NCBI GenBank assembly: GCA_033297075.1
Contig: MU858128.1
Coordinates: 103,883-167,882 of the forward strand
DNA: 64,000 nt
DNA from: Rhypophila decipiens
Taxonomy: Eukaryota; Ascomycota; Sordariomycetes; Sordariales; Naviculisporaceae
Direction: 5' to 3'
The notes beneath the pieces are model-generated. The model was not told the origin of the DNA and made no database searches. It saw nothing but the letters and a program-made list of their open reading frames with translations. The translations under genes and the position numbers were made by a program. Below, piece after piece: positions 11,341 to 22,776 of this stretch. Position 1 is the stretch's first letter, and every line of letters starts with the position of its first letter.

Positions 11341-12527
11341 TTAGAAAGCAAAGACCTGGTCCCCGAGCTTGCTGACGGGTCTGGCCTTCTTGAAGCCGAG
11401 GGCCTCGGTCGTCTTCTTGAGCCCGCTGATCATGGGGGGAGGACCGCATAGGAGAATCTTGACGTCGTCGGCGGGCTTGGGGAGCCATTTCTGTTGTTAC
11501 GAAAAAGAACGTTAGCTATCCATGCTTCTTATTTTGTGTGCATAGAAAGAGGACAGAGGGCAGGCACATACGGTAATCATATCAGCGGTAACATAGCCAA
11601 CACCACCTTGCCAATCGGCAGGGGGCTTGTCGAGAACATAGTGGACGCGGAAACCCTTGTCCTCGGCGGCGAGGGCATCGAGATCCTCCCTGAGCAGAAT
11701 ATCCTGGGGAGTGACATTGGCAAAGATGAGGTCGACCTCGGTGGTGTCGCCCGTCTTGCGGCCGCGGATGATGGCGCGGACGACCTGGAGCATGGGGGTG
11801 ATACCGGTGCCGCCGGCAATCATTCCAAAGTGGCGCACCATGTTAGGGGTGTAGACAAAGGCTCCCTTGGGACCGCGGACCTTGATGGTCTGGCCGACGC
11901 CGAGGCCGGCCAGGTGCTTGCTGATGTTTCCGGTGGGGTAGGACTTGATCAGGAGGTCAAAATAGCCGGGCTGGTGGTCGCCGCTGATCGGGGTGTAGGA
12001 GCGCACGATCTCCTTGGTGGTGCCGTCGGGCTGGGCAATATTGGCGCCGATGGAGATGTGCTGGCCGATTGGGAGGCCGAGGACGGCCTTCGGGTGAGGG
12101 AGGGAGAAGCGGTAACTAGAGAAGCGCAAAGGGGTCGGTTAGACATCTGAATAGTATCGTGATGTATGCTGGGGTCGAGAGTGTTTGCTTACATGGCGAC
12201 ATTGTGCGAGATGATGGTCTTCTCCTTGAGCTCGAACTCTTGGAATTGGTCAGGCTTGAGGACCTTCTTGGGTTCTAATATGAGGCGAGGTTTGCTGTCA
12301 GTTTTACGTTGTACATTGGGCCATTGGGCTGCCTGCTGTCGGCTTTTCTAAGCAAGGGGCAACGTCAACATACGCATGTTGAAGAACTTGAGAGCTCCCA
12401 GGGCAACCGCCAGGAGGGCAGCATAGGGCGCCCATTCTGGCTTGGTCAAAAGTGATCCCACGACCAAAAGACCAGCCGGGATGTAAATCCCATCAAAGTA
12501 TTTCCTCGAGAGGACTGATTCGGACAT
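11341..12527 (-). CDS. CBR1: NADH-cytochrome b5 reductase
   Basis: Transfers electrons from NADH through FAD to cytochrome b5 for sterol and fatty-acid desaturation; probably anchored in the ER or outer mitochondrial membrane. Exons 12527-12374, 12274-12193, 12115-11572 and 11490-11341 give 309 residues. The N-terminus has a hydrophobic anchor (about 12-48). FAD-binding RSYTPIS and GPKGAF and NADH-binding GTGITPMLQ and CGPPPM are all present in order, and the protein ends in VFAF as the family does. For intron 1 I chose the acceptor TTAG at 12275, because the earlier ACAG at about 12300 runs into a stop. Single-anchor CBR1-type length argues against the longer Mcr1 form with a mitochondrial presequence. 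Confidence 0.95.
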
Positions 12528-13571
12528 TTTGCTGATCCTCCGCGACTGCTCTCGAGGTAAAAAAAATTGTTGGGATCGGACTTGCTGGATTCGGCGGACG
12601 GTTTCGCAAGACAGGATCGCTTTCGAATGTAGTATATCGACAGTTCAACGGCGCATTGGTGATCAGGGCGAGGTCGCAGAAATCCGAGTCGCGGGTTCGG
12701 AGATGTGGGATGGGGGGTTGTCGACTGTCGTGAATAAATTTACTTTTAAAGTCCGGGGCTCCTCACCAGATCCAGATCGTGGTGGGCCGATTTTGCTGCG
12801 AAGCTGGGGCGGCCCCATTCTGCCGGGGCCAGCTCAGCAATTGGGAACGCGGTGATTTTTTTTTGGGACGCCCTGTCGTCCAATAAGCTTCCAGGGTTTA
12901 TTGTGTAAGTCGGGCGGGAAGCGGCTCTAGCACCCCTCTACTGGACAAGAAACTCACTGGGGAAGGGCCCGCTGTCCGGCAATTCGTGACATCGAACAGG
13001 GCGAACGGCTTACCGGTTCGGCAGTCTACGGAATCGTTTGAATATTCCTCCTCTGCATAGCCGTTACACTACTTTGGCCTGAGAAGGTGTCGTCGTGGGG
13101 AGAACTTGGAGTTTAGGGGCATCAGCACTAATTCTAGGTCCGAGATTCAAGACCGCTAGAGCCCGTATTACCTCAGCACAAGTATTGTGTACGATTAAGG
13201 AGTATACCGAGAGGAAAGTCAAACTCCAGATGAACGGCCAAAATACGGTTTGCCAAACTTCCAGACTGACTTTTGCTATAGCCGATCTGAGACCAACAAC
13301 TCAAAAAGGAAGTATTTATTTCCTAGGGGAAAAATCATTCCATGAAAAATACCCTCAGGTCACTGCTTCGTTTGTCTCCTGCTTCCCAACTTGGCAACAT
13401 TCCGAGAAAAGTCATATTGCCCCGCCTGAACCGCAACCCCTCGATTACGATCCCGAAACGACGCCTAAAGGTGCGCAGCTTGAGGCTACCGACTCTTGAC
13501 CCCCGTGCTTGCCACACGTGTATCATGCTAACTGCCTGCGACTACAGTACCCGAGAGGAAAACATTTCCAG
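12528..13571. other. Divergent promoter region
   Basis: Shared upstream region of the b5 reductase (minus) and the DUF3605 gene (plus). Open frames at 13095-13499 and 13342-13620 overlap the beginning of the DUF3605 gene in other frames and show no domain. They might include 5' UTR or an upstream exon, which I cannot support. Confidence 0.45.
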
Positions 13572-14283
13572 ATGGGGGATTATAGCACCACACCCCAGGA
13601 GGAGGCCCCATTTCCCCTGACTGACACCGATAAGTGGGTGCTCTCGCTCACGGACGAGGAGTATGCCTATCACACCTGGGACGACTTGAAAAGAATCATA
13701 GGTAAAACGAAGGATCTTTATTATTACTTTATTTATTCCATTATGTCGGCTTGCCGGTGATGCTAACAACGGACCAGAGACCAATGACCTCGCCGCCCTC
13801 AAAAGAAAACCATCGGATCTTCGTCGCTATCTGAAGTGGACAGCCGAGACCAAAGTCGAGTATGGCAGCATGACCGAGTACCTCCTGGTTCATCGACTAC
13901 CAAAAGTCTGGGGAAAGGCACCATTCACGCCTGTTTTAAACGTTCCATTTGCGGACCCGTCCGACTACCGGGTGCTGATGAACGATTGGCCGTATGGTTT
14001 CGTCCCCGGGATCACCCATCTCGTAGTGTGGAGCCGCACACCGATCCCCACGGACCCGGAGACCGGAGATCTGACTGCGGAATCCAGAAAGACCGTGGCC
14101 GACTTCGTAAAGCGGTATTTCGTAGATGCCATTGGTCCTGGCGGCGAAGATAAGGTATTGTGGTTCAAGAACTGGACGGCGTTGCAGAGCGTCAGGGCGC
14201 TGGAGCATTTCCATGTTTTGGTGAGAGATGTTGAGCCCTCGCTGTTGCAAGAGTGGACGGCGGAGCAGGAGTGCCATAGATGA
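13572..14283 (+). CDS. DUF3605 (N-acetylglucosamine-induced Gig1-like) protein
   Basis: Member of the fungal DUF3605 family; a relative in Candida is induced by N-acetylglucosamine, but the biochemical function is unknown. Exons 13572-13701 and 13778-14283 give 211 residues. I chose the ATG of MGDYSTTP, because this start directly precedes the conserved stretch PFPLTDTDKWVLSLTDEE. The frame is open upstream to 13509, so a longer form cannot be excluded. Conserved features are KRKPSDLRRYLKWT, LNDWPYGF-type sequence, HLVVWSRTPI and the C-terminal WFKNW...EHFHVLV. There is no signal peptide or membrane segment. It is convergent with the SND2 gene, with only 76 bases between stop codons. Confidence 0.82.
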
Positions 14284-14359
14284 TAAATCTGAGTATTGAA
14301 GGCGTTGTTGCGAGGAGAAAATAGAATAAAAGGTCCCGGGCTGCATCGTTGATGGCCCC

Positions 14360-14866
14360 TTAAGAAGATGTTGCCGCCGCCCGTCGTTGCTTCCGGTTAC
14401 CAGCAGGAGCCGCAGCTGCCTCATCCGTTCCGCCCGCAGCACTGCCCATCCCGGCCATCTGCCTTGCAATACCAATCAAGCCGTAGCCTTTGTAAAGACC
14501 ATAGGCGGGCACAACGGCCCAGAGGGTCCAAGCCTTGTCGCCGAAGAAGACGGCGAGAAGGGCGACTCCCCAGGTCACCCAGACAACATCCCACATGTAC
14601 TCGGTGAGGCCCGGAGCCGAGAGGTCTTCACCCGATGATTTGATGACGCCGCGCTCCTCGTCAATGGTGGGACGTCCAGTTGTCTCCAAGATGTACTGGC
14701 AAATGAAACTCGGGATGGAGAGAACAATCCATGCTACGATGGAGCGGTTGTCGAAAGTGATGTAGTTCAGGAACCAGAACAAGTTGACCGCGAAGGATCC
14801 CCAATGGAGGTAGTTCAAGGCCGAGATGTTGGCCTTGGCCCGGTCTTTGAGCGCTTTCTGAGCCAT
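14360..14866 (-). CDS. SND2: SND2/TMEM208-like ER membrane protein
   Basis: ER membrane protein of the SRP-independent targeting route that helps insert tail- and centrally-anchored proteins. Single exon, 168 residues from the ATG of MAQKALKDRAK; an in-frame ATG at 14968 would add 34 residues that look like translated leader, so I prefer the inner start. Hydrophobic segments lie at about 20-38 and 42-60, and as a pair at about 98-130. The tail is Ala-rich and ends in a basic KQRRAA stretch, as in the family. The short loop with GRPTIDE and GLTEYMWDV is characteristic. Confidence 0.88.
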   Translation of the reverse strand: MAQKALKDRAKANISALNYLHWGSFAVNLFWFLNYITFDNRSIVAWIVLSIPSFICQYILETTGRPTIDEERGVIKSSGEDLSAPGLTEYMWDVVWVTWGVALLAVFFGDKAWTLWAVVPAYGLYKGYGLIGIARQMAGMGSAAGGTDEAAAAPAGNRKQRRAAATSS

Positions 14867-16108
14867 TGGAGTGAGAGATTGGTGGTTGTTGATTGCGTGC
14901 CGGACGAAGAAATGAAGACGAGAAGCGTTTGTGATGAAGTTTGAGCACTGAGGGAGCGATGAAGCCACTTTATGACATATGGTAGCCCGGATTTTATTGG
15001 TTACGGTGGAGCCAGGCCCGACGAACCGGAATTGGGGTTAGGGTCGGGAAGACAGCTCAAACCATCCGCAACTCGGGTTTACATCTGTGAGGAGTATCGT
15101 AAATAAACTAATAGGGAGTCAAGAGGCTTGTTTTAAATGTTTTAAACCGATAGACATTCGTTTAGAATACAATAACCTTTCTGACACTCCTGTGACCTTT
15201 CTGTGTAAGACCGGGAATGGCTTCCATCGTTCACGAGAGGCTGAACCCGGACCTGCCTCTGTGTGGACCCAGCCTCTGTGGCTGGTTACCCACTACGTAG
15301 CTTCCATGGAAAGCAACCGCTCGTGGCTTTCCGGTACGGCGTAGCACGCAGTAGGCAGGTTGCTCGGTCGGCCCAACCCCCACAGCGTTGAGCAGCGCGT
15401 AGCCAATCAACTAACGGCTGCTACAACCACCACAACATCGCGAGACAAACAGCAAGAAGGTCACCCTTCTTGACGCCTTGTTGTTTCCCGCCCAAGTCTA
15501 GAGCGAAACGGACTGGAGGTTTATCAACCTCTTCAGAGTCCTGGTAACTTCTTTTTTCCTTGGTTCATTATTTTCTTTGGGCTGCATAATTCATGTATGG
15601 AAAAGGCGGCAGAGACTGAACTGTCGACATTTCTCTCAGCTTTTTTCCTTACCAAAACCCGGTATCTTTGTTTTTCGTCGACTCTGCAAGCGGCAACCCG
15701 CCATCCCCCGCCACCCTTTCACACAGTCGGCCTGCAACGACTTCGTCCCAGATCAACAGTGACGACATTTTCGACGACTCTTTTACGCAACTTATCCTCT
15801 CTGATAATCCATTAATTCAGCAGCAGCATCGACCATCTCTTCGCGCCATCCCATTCACAAAGCTGGCGCTCCCACCAGCCTCCTCCTTCGCTCGTTTTAT
15901 TCAGAGGTGTGCATCGCAACTCACGGCTTATACCCGACCTTCCGCATGCGATTGAAGATCTCTATCTCTTTCCATCGATAATACCCAACCCAACCCGCTC
16001 GCCCCGTCCCGAATCTCCGTCTTGCGATTGCAGTCTGGTGACGATTCCATGGATCCTTGTCCGTGAAAACAACACTTCGACGACTAGGTCTGGTGTGCCC
16101 TCCGCTAG
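14867..16108. other. Divergent promoter region and long leader
   Basis: Separates the SND2 gene (minus) from CDC27 (plus). The last 500 bases look like a long 5' leader of CDC27, with several short upstream open frames (for example 15597-15815 and 15668-15955) that have no protein signature. These could act as upstream ORFs if transcribed. Confidence 0.45.
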
Positions 16109-18646
16109 ATGGCGCCATTTAGTGCCACTATATCGGGTCTGCTCCGGCAGACCATCTATTACCATCTCGACAACTTTTCTTTGGAGAACGCCCTTTTCTT
16201 CGCTGAGCGCCTTCAAGCTCATGATTCACGGTCGCCCGAGTCGGCCTATCTCCTCGCCCTGTGCCATTTGCGGCTTGGCGACTATCGATCAGCGTACGAG
16301 ACGAGTAAACCTTCCAGCTATCGAGGCCTGCATCTAGGATGTGCCTTTGTCTTTGCCCAGGCATGTCTCGAGTTGGAGCGGTACAAGGAGGGGATAAATG
16401 CGCTTGAGAGAGCCAAAATGTTATGGGCTGCTAAGAGCTCCATAGGCAAACATTCCTCTTCTACCCGGATGCCCTATCCGGATGAGGCTGCCGTATGTTG
16501 TCTCTTGGGAAAAATGTGTCGGGCTCAAGACGATAAAAAAAAGGCAATCTCCTATTTCGAAGATGCGCTCAAGGCGAACCCTTTCATGTGGGATGCTTTC
16601 ACGGCTCTTTGTGACATGGGGGTGAATGTCTGGGTGCCCAACATCTTCAAGCCCAGTGACTCTCTGGTGCGACATTTTGACCAAGGGTCGAATGGAAACG
16701 TACAAGACCAGGTCGCCATCCCGCCCCAGCCGGAGCCGTTGCAGGCAAAATCGACCCTCCAGGTCAATCAGGATAACGATCCATTTGAATCACATCGTTC
16801 AAATGCCTTTCACGATGCTAATAGCAACGGCTTCGTGTTTACCGACACAGGTGAGAACGATCTCATGTCCAAAATTGCTGCTGCGCAATCCAGGTATCCG
16901 ACTACACAGCCCAGCAGGCTTGGGCCCGACGGGATGGAAACCCCAACGGGTGCTGCTCCTACTGCGCCTCCTGAGCCAGCTGTGTCGCGAAATAATCACC
17001 TGGAACCGCCCCAAGCGCCAATCCGCAGAACCCGTGCAGCGCAAGCGGTTGACCCGACACTTCTCGAAGCACCTCCCAGGATGAGTTATCGTGTTGGCGC
17101 AAAGAAACGAGAGAAAGGTCAAGATGGGTCTAGTGATCTTTCGGATTCAATCATTCGAGGCTTACCACTCGCATCGACAGCGATAGAGAGGAAACGGACA
17201 GCTTCGGGACACCCTGTCCAACCACGGTCTGCTGTTAATGGCGAGGAACCGCGGAGGAGTGCGAGGCTCAACGTCTTTCCCAGAGCCAATACCGCAAAAG
17301 TGAACGCCGGTATTATATCAGCCGGCTCGGCAGGAACTCGCGAGCTCAAAAAGGCTAGACCCCCAATCTCGCGGATTCACCGTCCGGGTTCTAGCGGCTC
17401 TGGCATGGGTAGAGTTGTGAGCGGAAACAGGAAGCCCATGGAGGAAAATATTATGGATATCGACCAGCCTGAAGGCCCGAGGATTAAGGAGCCTCCGGCC
17501 GTGCAACAGGCGCCGCCGCCACCACCACCAAAACCGGTCGAACCAGATTCCGTGAAGGTAGAGGAGGCGTTGAGATGGATTCTAGAGCTGTTGAAAAAGA
17601 TGGCGTCTGGTTATCTCCTCTCATCACGATTTCAGTGCCAAGATGCACTGAACACGTATACAGCCCTTCCCCAGAGACACCAAGATACGCCTTGGGTTAT
17701 GGCCCAGATGGGTCTGGCACACTTTGAGCAGATGAATTATGTGGAAGCCGAGAAGTCTTTTAGACGTCTACGAGTTCTTGCTCCCACCCGGCTCGAGAAC
17801 ATGGAGGTGTATTCAACGGTTCTGTGGCATCTGAGAAAAGAAACCGATCTTTCTTTCTTGGCCCACGAGTTGATTGATGCGGTATGGGATTCCCCAGAGG
17901 CGTGGTGCGCGCTAGGCAACGCCTGGTCTCTAGCTTCCGACCACGAACAAGCCCTCCGGTGTTTTAAACGGGCGACACAGCTGAGCCCCAACTTTGCTTA
18001 TGCTTATACGCTACAAGGACACGAGCACGTGGAGAATGAGGAGTACGACAAGGCACTCACGTCGTACCGACATGCCATCTCTGCTGACAAGCGACACTAC
18101 AACGCTTATTACGGCATTGGACGAGTGTATGAGAAGCTGGGAAACTTCGACAAGGCCTTGAGCCACTATCATGCAGCGTCGGTGATCCACCCTACCCACG
18201 CGGTTTTGATCGCCAGCATGGGATCAGTGCTACAGAAACAAAAACAGATCGTCCAGGCGATACCCTACTTCAACAAGGCCACCGAGCTGGCGCCTCGTGC
18301 GCCAGACGTCCGCCTCCGAAAGGCCAGGGCACTCATGCTCACCGGGCAGCTGCAGCTGGCGCAGAAGGAACTGCTCATTGTGAAGGATTTGGCCCCAGAG
18401 AGAGCTCAAGTTCACTATTTACTGGGCAATCTGTCCAAGATGCTCCGAGACAAGAAGGCAGCCGTGAGATACTACACGATTGCGTTGAGTCTAGATCCAA
18501 AGGTAAGTCAGGTGGTCCAAGAACCCTCGGTTTGGCTGAGTGGACCCCTTGCTAACACAGTCTCAATACAGTCAAGCAGTCTGATCAAGGAGTCCATCGA
18601 GACTCTGGAGGACGACGATGGTATGGACGATTCCATGATGCACTAG
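16109..18646 (+). CDS. CDC27: Anaphase-promoting complex subunit 3 (Cdc27/Nuc2/BimA)
   Basis: TPR scaffold of the anaphase-promoting complex, which binds activators (Cdc20/Cdh1) and directs ubiquitination of mitotic substrates. Exons 16109-18502 and 18572-18646 give 822 residues. N-terminal TPR region: about 1-185 (LRQTIYYHL, SAYLLALCHLRLGDY, FMWDAFTALCDMGV). A disordered linker of about 185-490 carries SP sites and a Pro run, typical of its regulation by phosphorylation. A C-terminal TPR superhelix (about 530-800) includes WCALGNAWSL, AYAYTLQGHE and YNAYYGIGRVYEKLGN. The last intron (69 nt, GTAAGT...TACAG, branch GCTAAC) has no stop and keeps the frame; without splicing the protein would be 845 residues. 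Confidence 0.95.
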   Translation: MAPFSATISGLLRQTIYYHLDNFSLENALFFAERLQAHDSRSPESAYLLALCHLRLGDYRSAYETSKPSSYRGLHLGCAFVFAQACLELERYKEGINALERAKMLWAAKSSIGKHSSSTRMPYPDEAAVCCLLGKMCRAQDDKKKAISYFEDALKANPFMWDAFTALCDMGVNVWVPNIFKPSDSLVRHFDQGSNGNVQDQVAIPPQPEPLQAKSTLQVNQDNDPFESHRSNAFHDANSNGFVFTDTGENDLMSKIAAAQSRYPTTQPSRLGPDGMETPTGAAPTAPPEPAVSRNNHLEPPQAPIRRTRAAQAVDPTLLEAPPRMSYRVGAKKREKGQDGSSDLSDSIIRGLPLASTAIERKRTASGHPVQPRSAVNGEEPRRSARLNVFPRANTAKVNAGIISAGSAGTRELKKARPPISRIHRPGSSGSGMGRVVSGNRKPMEENIMDIDQPEGPRIKEPPAVQQAPPPPPPKPVEPDSVKVEEALRWILELLKKMASGYLLSSRFQCQDALNTYTALPQRHQDTPWVMAQMGLAHFEQMNYVEAEKSFRRLRVLAPTRLENMEVYSTVLWHLRKETDLSFLAHELIDAVWDSPEAWCALGNAWSLASDHEQALRCFKRATQLSPNFAYAYTLQGHEHVENEEYDKALTSYRHAISADKRHYNAYYGIGRVYEKLGNFDKALSHYHAASVIHPTHAVLIASMGSVLQKQKQIVQAIPYFNKATELAPRAPDVRLRKARALMLTGQLQLAQKELLIVKDLAPERAQVHYLLGNLSKMLRDKKAAVRYYTIALSLDPKVSQVVQEPSVWLSGPLANTVSIQSSSLIKESIETLEDDDGMDDSMMH

Positions 18647-20266
18647 TAACTCAATGTCTTGATTTGCTGTTCCACGACGAAACGACGGCGACGACGATGA
18701 CGACAGGGCGGCGGGAATTAGATATCCTTGGGTTTCTTGCTGTTCCGTTGGCTGGTTTTTGGGGGCATCGTGTTTGCTTACGCAAGGCAGGGCAAGGGTA
18801 TCCTTCATCAATCAAAAGGATAAAGGATGATAATCACTGGCATTCGGAAACGATGGCTACTTGCAACGGGCGGACAGATTTTTGAGCTACTTCGCATGAA
18901 CTTTCATGGCTATGAAAGGTGGCGGGGAGCGGTGTTTACAACATAGCATTATTTGCATGGCAAAGGCGTTTTAGGAGAAGAAAAGAAAGACCAAGGGGCA
19001 CTGTTCTTTTGCTTGCCTTTCTGGGTTGTTTGTGTGATATTTGGGTTTCTTTGTATGGATACGGAAGCATCGCATTGGCAGGAAGACACTGTAAACAACT
19101 AGTATGATACACAATGAGGTTTGTCACGATGGGACAATATGGGAAACGAACATGTTAGATGGGACCATGGATAGTTGGAACAACGTCGTTTGGGTTGCGA
19201 TATGAGGGTTCGGGTGAACCATTGAATCAAACCGTCTTCCGACATCATTATTGTCCTCTTCCTTCCACGATGTCTCATGGACCACACAATGTGATGGATA
19301 AGAAACTCAATCGGCTTGAACTGAGATCAAGCTTTCAGACTTGGGAGGATACGTATATCTATTGTCAACCGGGGACAATGGACCTCAAATGGGGTGACTC
19401 AAGTGAGCATGAGTGACTGTCACTGAGGTGTAGTCGTGACTGATCTGGATCGTCAAGCGGCAAAGCAAAGCTTCGACCCTTGAGAGGACCCAGAGTACAA
19501 ATATGTCATAGATCCCTCTATCCCCTCCAGTGAACCGTCTTCTCTTCCCTTTTTCTTTCTCCGTACGCGACGTCTTCCATCACTTCGCTCACCCAAAGTC
19601 TAGTGTCATGGGTTGGTGGATCCATTTTGAGGGGGAGGGAAAGAGGCCGGGCTTCGCGGAACACCAGACGTTGAACCGTCAAATCAGCGAGGGACCCACT
19701 TTTCCCGCTTTTCCAAATCACACCAATTAGAAATCAGCACCAGAGCTGAGCCAAAAACAGCCGCGGATCACGCTCGGACCACCTGCAAAATTGGAGAAGC
19801 CTGGCTCCAAAAACGCGCTGCACGCCAAACAAACCAAAGCAACTTTGACACCGATTTTTCGAGCTCCATTGCCAGCTTTTTAAACATGGCAAAAATAAGC
19901 ACAACAACCGCCCGCATTAATGTTTAAAAGAGACAAGCCCCACACCGTAACAACGAAACTTGCTCCCCGAATCGGGACTAGTGCCCTAAATGTGATCACT
20001 CGCCTGCACACTGACCACTTTCTGATTCTGATTCTGATTTCCCGTGCCTTCTGTGACTGCCGTAGCCCCCAGTCTCCAGCTATTTAACGGGTACTGCCCA
20101 TCCCCCAATCCCCTCTGCAACTGTTCTTTTCCCCTCTTCCTTTACTTACTACATCCACCAATTGCTTCACTTTCATCATCATCAATCAACATCATCAATC
20201 TTGTCCATCAACGACAAGATATTCATCAACACATAATTTTATTAAACACTCAATAACTCCATCAAC
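18647..20266. other. Intergenic: CDC27 3' flank and histone H4 promoter
   Basis: No gene found. The right part is the promoter of histone H4. Short open frames here have no domain support. Confidence 0.55.
20021..20087 (+). promoter_or_regulatory. Histone H4 promoter elements
   Basis: Three tandem copies of TCTGAT (20021-20038) lie upstream of a TATA-like TATTTAA (20081-20087), about 180 bases before the H4 start codon. The repeat and the TATA-like box are visible; their role is inferred from position only. Confidence 0.4.
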
Positions 20267-20782
<516 letters not shown>

Positions 20783-21588
20783 ACAACCCAACATCCCACC
20801 ATCGCATCGACAAGGCTTGCGCACCCACAAGCAAGCACTCTCAACACCGGCGCCACTCTCTTGCGAGCGCTATTCTTCCGTTCGAGGCGTTCAATCGTTC
20901 TGTCACTGCAGTACAACGACAACACCGAGGAGGAATCATCTGTCATGAATTTCTTTTTCGAGCAATTTTGTTTTTAGCGGCGTTTTGATCAGGCGGTTAC
21001 TTTTTATGGGAAACATTGGGGTGATGGTCACACACCAACGGGAACGGGTTCTTTTTACACTTGTAATGGTCTGATATCCATGGATTGAGGCAGACAGGGG
21101 ATGTTGCATATAATTAGGTGATGTTGGCTGAGATGCTTGCATAGATACACCTGATTGGGGATGAAGGGAATCAATAATTGATATCCGTAACCAGCGAATG
21201 TCCAGAATGTGCCTCTTGTGTCGTGACTGATCATGATTTATTTGACTCTTGACATATTGTTCTTTCTGACAGCTCACGTCTCGGTGCTGCGCGTCTTGTG
21301 GCTCTCTATCTTAACACACCGATGGTATCTTCGCGTCAACTGCCTTGGTCTCATAACAGAATTCCTGTACTCGCCGTCCAACACCACGTCGATCATGACG
21401 AGAACTTGTATCATTCTCAAAAAACCGGAACCCCAACACAAGGTAGTGACGCCGTGACCATCCGTTAGTGATAATTATAGCATTACTCCTCCCAATCCAT
21501 GGATATCTCTTTATCAACTCAAACCATCCTTTGTTCTCGTCTTCTTTCACCGCAGCCCGCCACCCGCTGCCGCTGCGGCTGACCTAAT
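20783..21588. other. Intergenic between convergent H4 and TRS20
   Basis: Two 3' flanks; AT-richer than the coding blocks. No gene or clear terminator structure seen. Confidence 0.55.
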
Positions 21589-22254
21589 CTAGAGGTACTT
21601 CCTCCCAGCAGCAGCGACTCGATTCTTAAACACAGGACTCTTGATCTCCATATTGACCCTGTAAAACGGGGACATGACAGCCTTGACGTAATTCTCGTAC
21701 ACCTCGCCAAAAAAATTCTTGATGGCTTCTTCTGTCTGCGGGGAAGTCGGGTTCGCTGCTATGCTTGTTGAGGAAGATCTTGTTCCACCTACCCCGCCGA
21801 CACCGCCTAGTGAAGGTATCGCTGTTACCGAAGACGACACTGACGCTGAGGAGGAAGATGTGACGGTCGATGATGATGGGGCTATCGAAGCGGAGGAAGG
21901 TGGTTGGTGTAGGAGCAGGAATTTCGTGTTTGAGGGTGTGAGGAAGACGGATATGTAATTGTTGAAGAAGCGGTCTATTACTTTTAGGTAGCTACATACA
22001 TGGAACCATTGGTTAGATTGACTGGGGGGTTTAGGGGGAAGAGGAGGAAGGAGGAGGAGAGGTACATACAGAGCTCCGTTGGTCCATTGGACTTCTTCGA
22101 CGATGTCTAGCGAGGAGTGGAGGATGAATTGGTTTAGGTGCCTGGATTGCTCGCTGAAGCGGGATTGCCCGTCGCCGCCTTGTTTGGAGGTGCCGAATTC
22201 GTACTCGAATAGGGGGTTGTCTTGGGTTCCTATTATTGCGAAGTAGTAGCTCAT
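21589..22254 (-). CDS. TRS20: TRAPP complex subunit Trs20/sedlin (TRAPPC2)
   Basis: Small longin-fold adaptor of the TRAPP tethering complexes in ER-Golgi traffic. Exons 22254-22070 and 21991-21589 give 195 residues. The opening MSYYFAIIGTQDNPLFEYEFG, HLNQFILHSSLDIVEE and FFNNYISVFLTPSNTKFLLLH are hallmark stretches; the C-terminal helix IKNFFGEVYENYVK...MSPFY is intact. Between them lies a Ser/Thr/Gly-rich insertion of roughly 55 residues that the ~140-residue animal proteins lack. The single intron (21992-22069, 78 nt) is stop-free and frame-neutral. Confidence 0.93.
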   Translation of the reverse strand: MSYYFAIIGTQDNPLFEYEFGTSKQGGDGQSRFSEQSRHLNQFILHSSLDIVEEVQWTNGALYVPLLLLPPLPPKPPSQSNQWFHVCSYLKVIDRFFNNYISVFLTPSNTKFLLLHQPPSSASIAPSSSTVTSSSSASVSSSVTAIPSLGGVGGVGGTRSSSTSIAANPTSPQTEEAIKNFFGEVYENYVKAVMSPFYRVNMEIKSPVFKNRVAAAGRKYL

Positions 22255-22776
22255 TTTGGGCTGAACTTTGTGTGGTGGTTTGTGACTCGAGATGCGTTCC
22301 TTCGTTTATGGGTATGGGAGTGGTGGAGGGCGCTTTGCGATGGGCTCGGATTTGCGCTCGACTATCTGTTTGTTGTCTGGGTTGTTCGCTTGGAGGCTGC
22401 TGAAGATGTTGGACGTCGTGTTATTCGTTTCTCGGGACAGTGGTATGCTGTTGACGACGACGATGGCGCTTCAAATAATATATGATGTTCAAGTTTGAAC
22501 TTCGGTGTGGTTGGGTTGAGATGAACATCGCAACTGAAGCTAAGCATTCATAGGCACCCACCCCTGTTCCCCATGCGCTAAAGCTGCAACTCCCCGCGCT
22601 CCACAGTTACGTACCTTTGTGCACTACAGTACACTACACGCCAACGTGATTGGTCTGCCGCGACCTTGGGTCAATTGAGAGTTTTTGAAAGTCAAAGTGC
22701 AACACCCGACGACGACGTCGAACAAAGCCGATCCACCTACCCACGACCTCCATCGCCCACAACACAGACAGACAAG
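22255..22776. other. Divergent promoter region (TRS20 / mL60)
   Basis: Upstream of both neighbouring start codons. No gene seen. Confidence 0.5.

Noticed and set aside
160..12527. Possible biosynthetic cluster (oxidoreductase, dioxygenase, Zn2Cys6 factor, reductase)
   Set aside because: No backbone synthase, tailoring set or transporter; the reductase is a housekeeping CBR1 and the block runs straight into core genes.
13342..13620. Possible upstream exon of the DUF3605 gene (MKNTLRSLLRLSP, mitochondrial-presequence-like)
   Set aside because: It overlaps the proposed first exon in another frame, and no splice pair joins it convincingly; the inner start gives a complete family protein.
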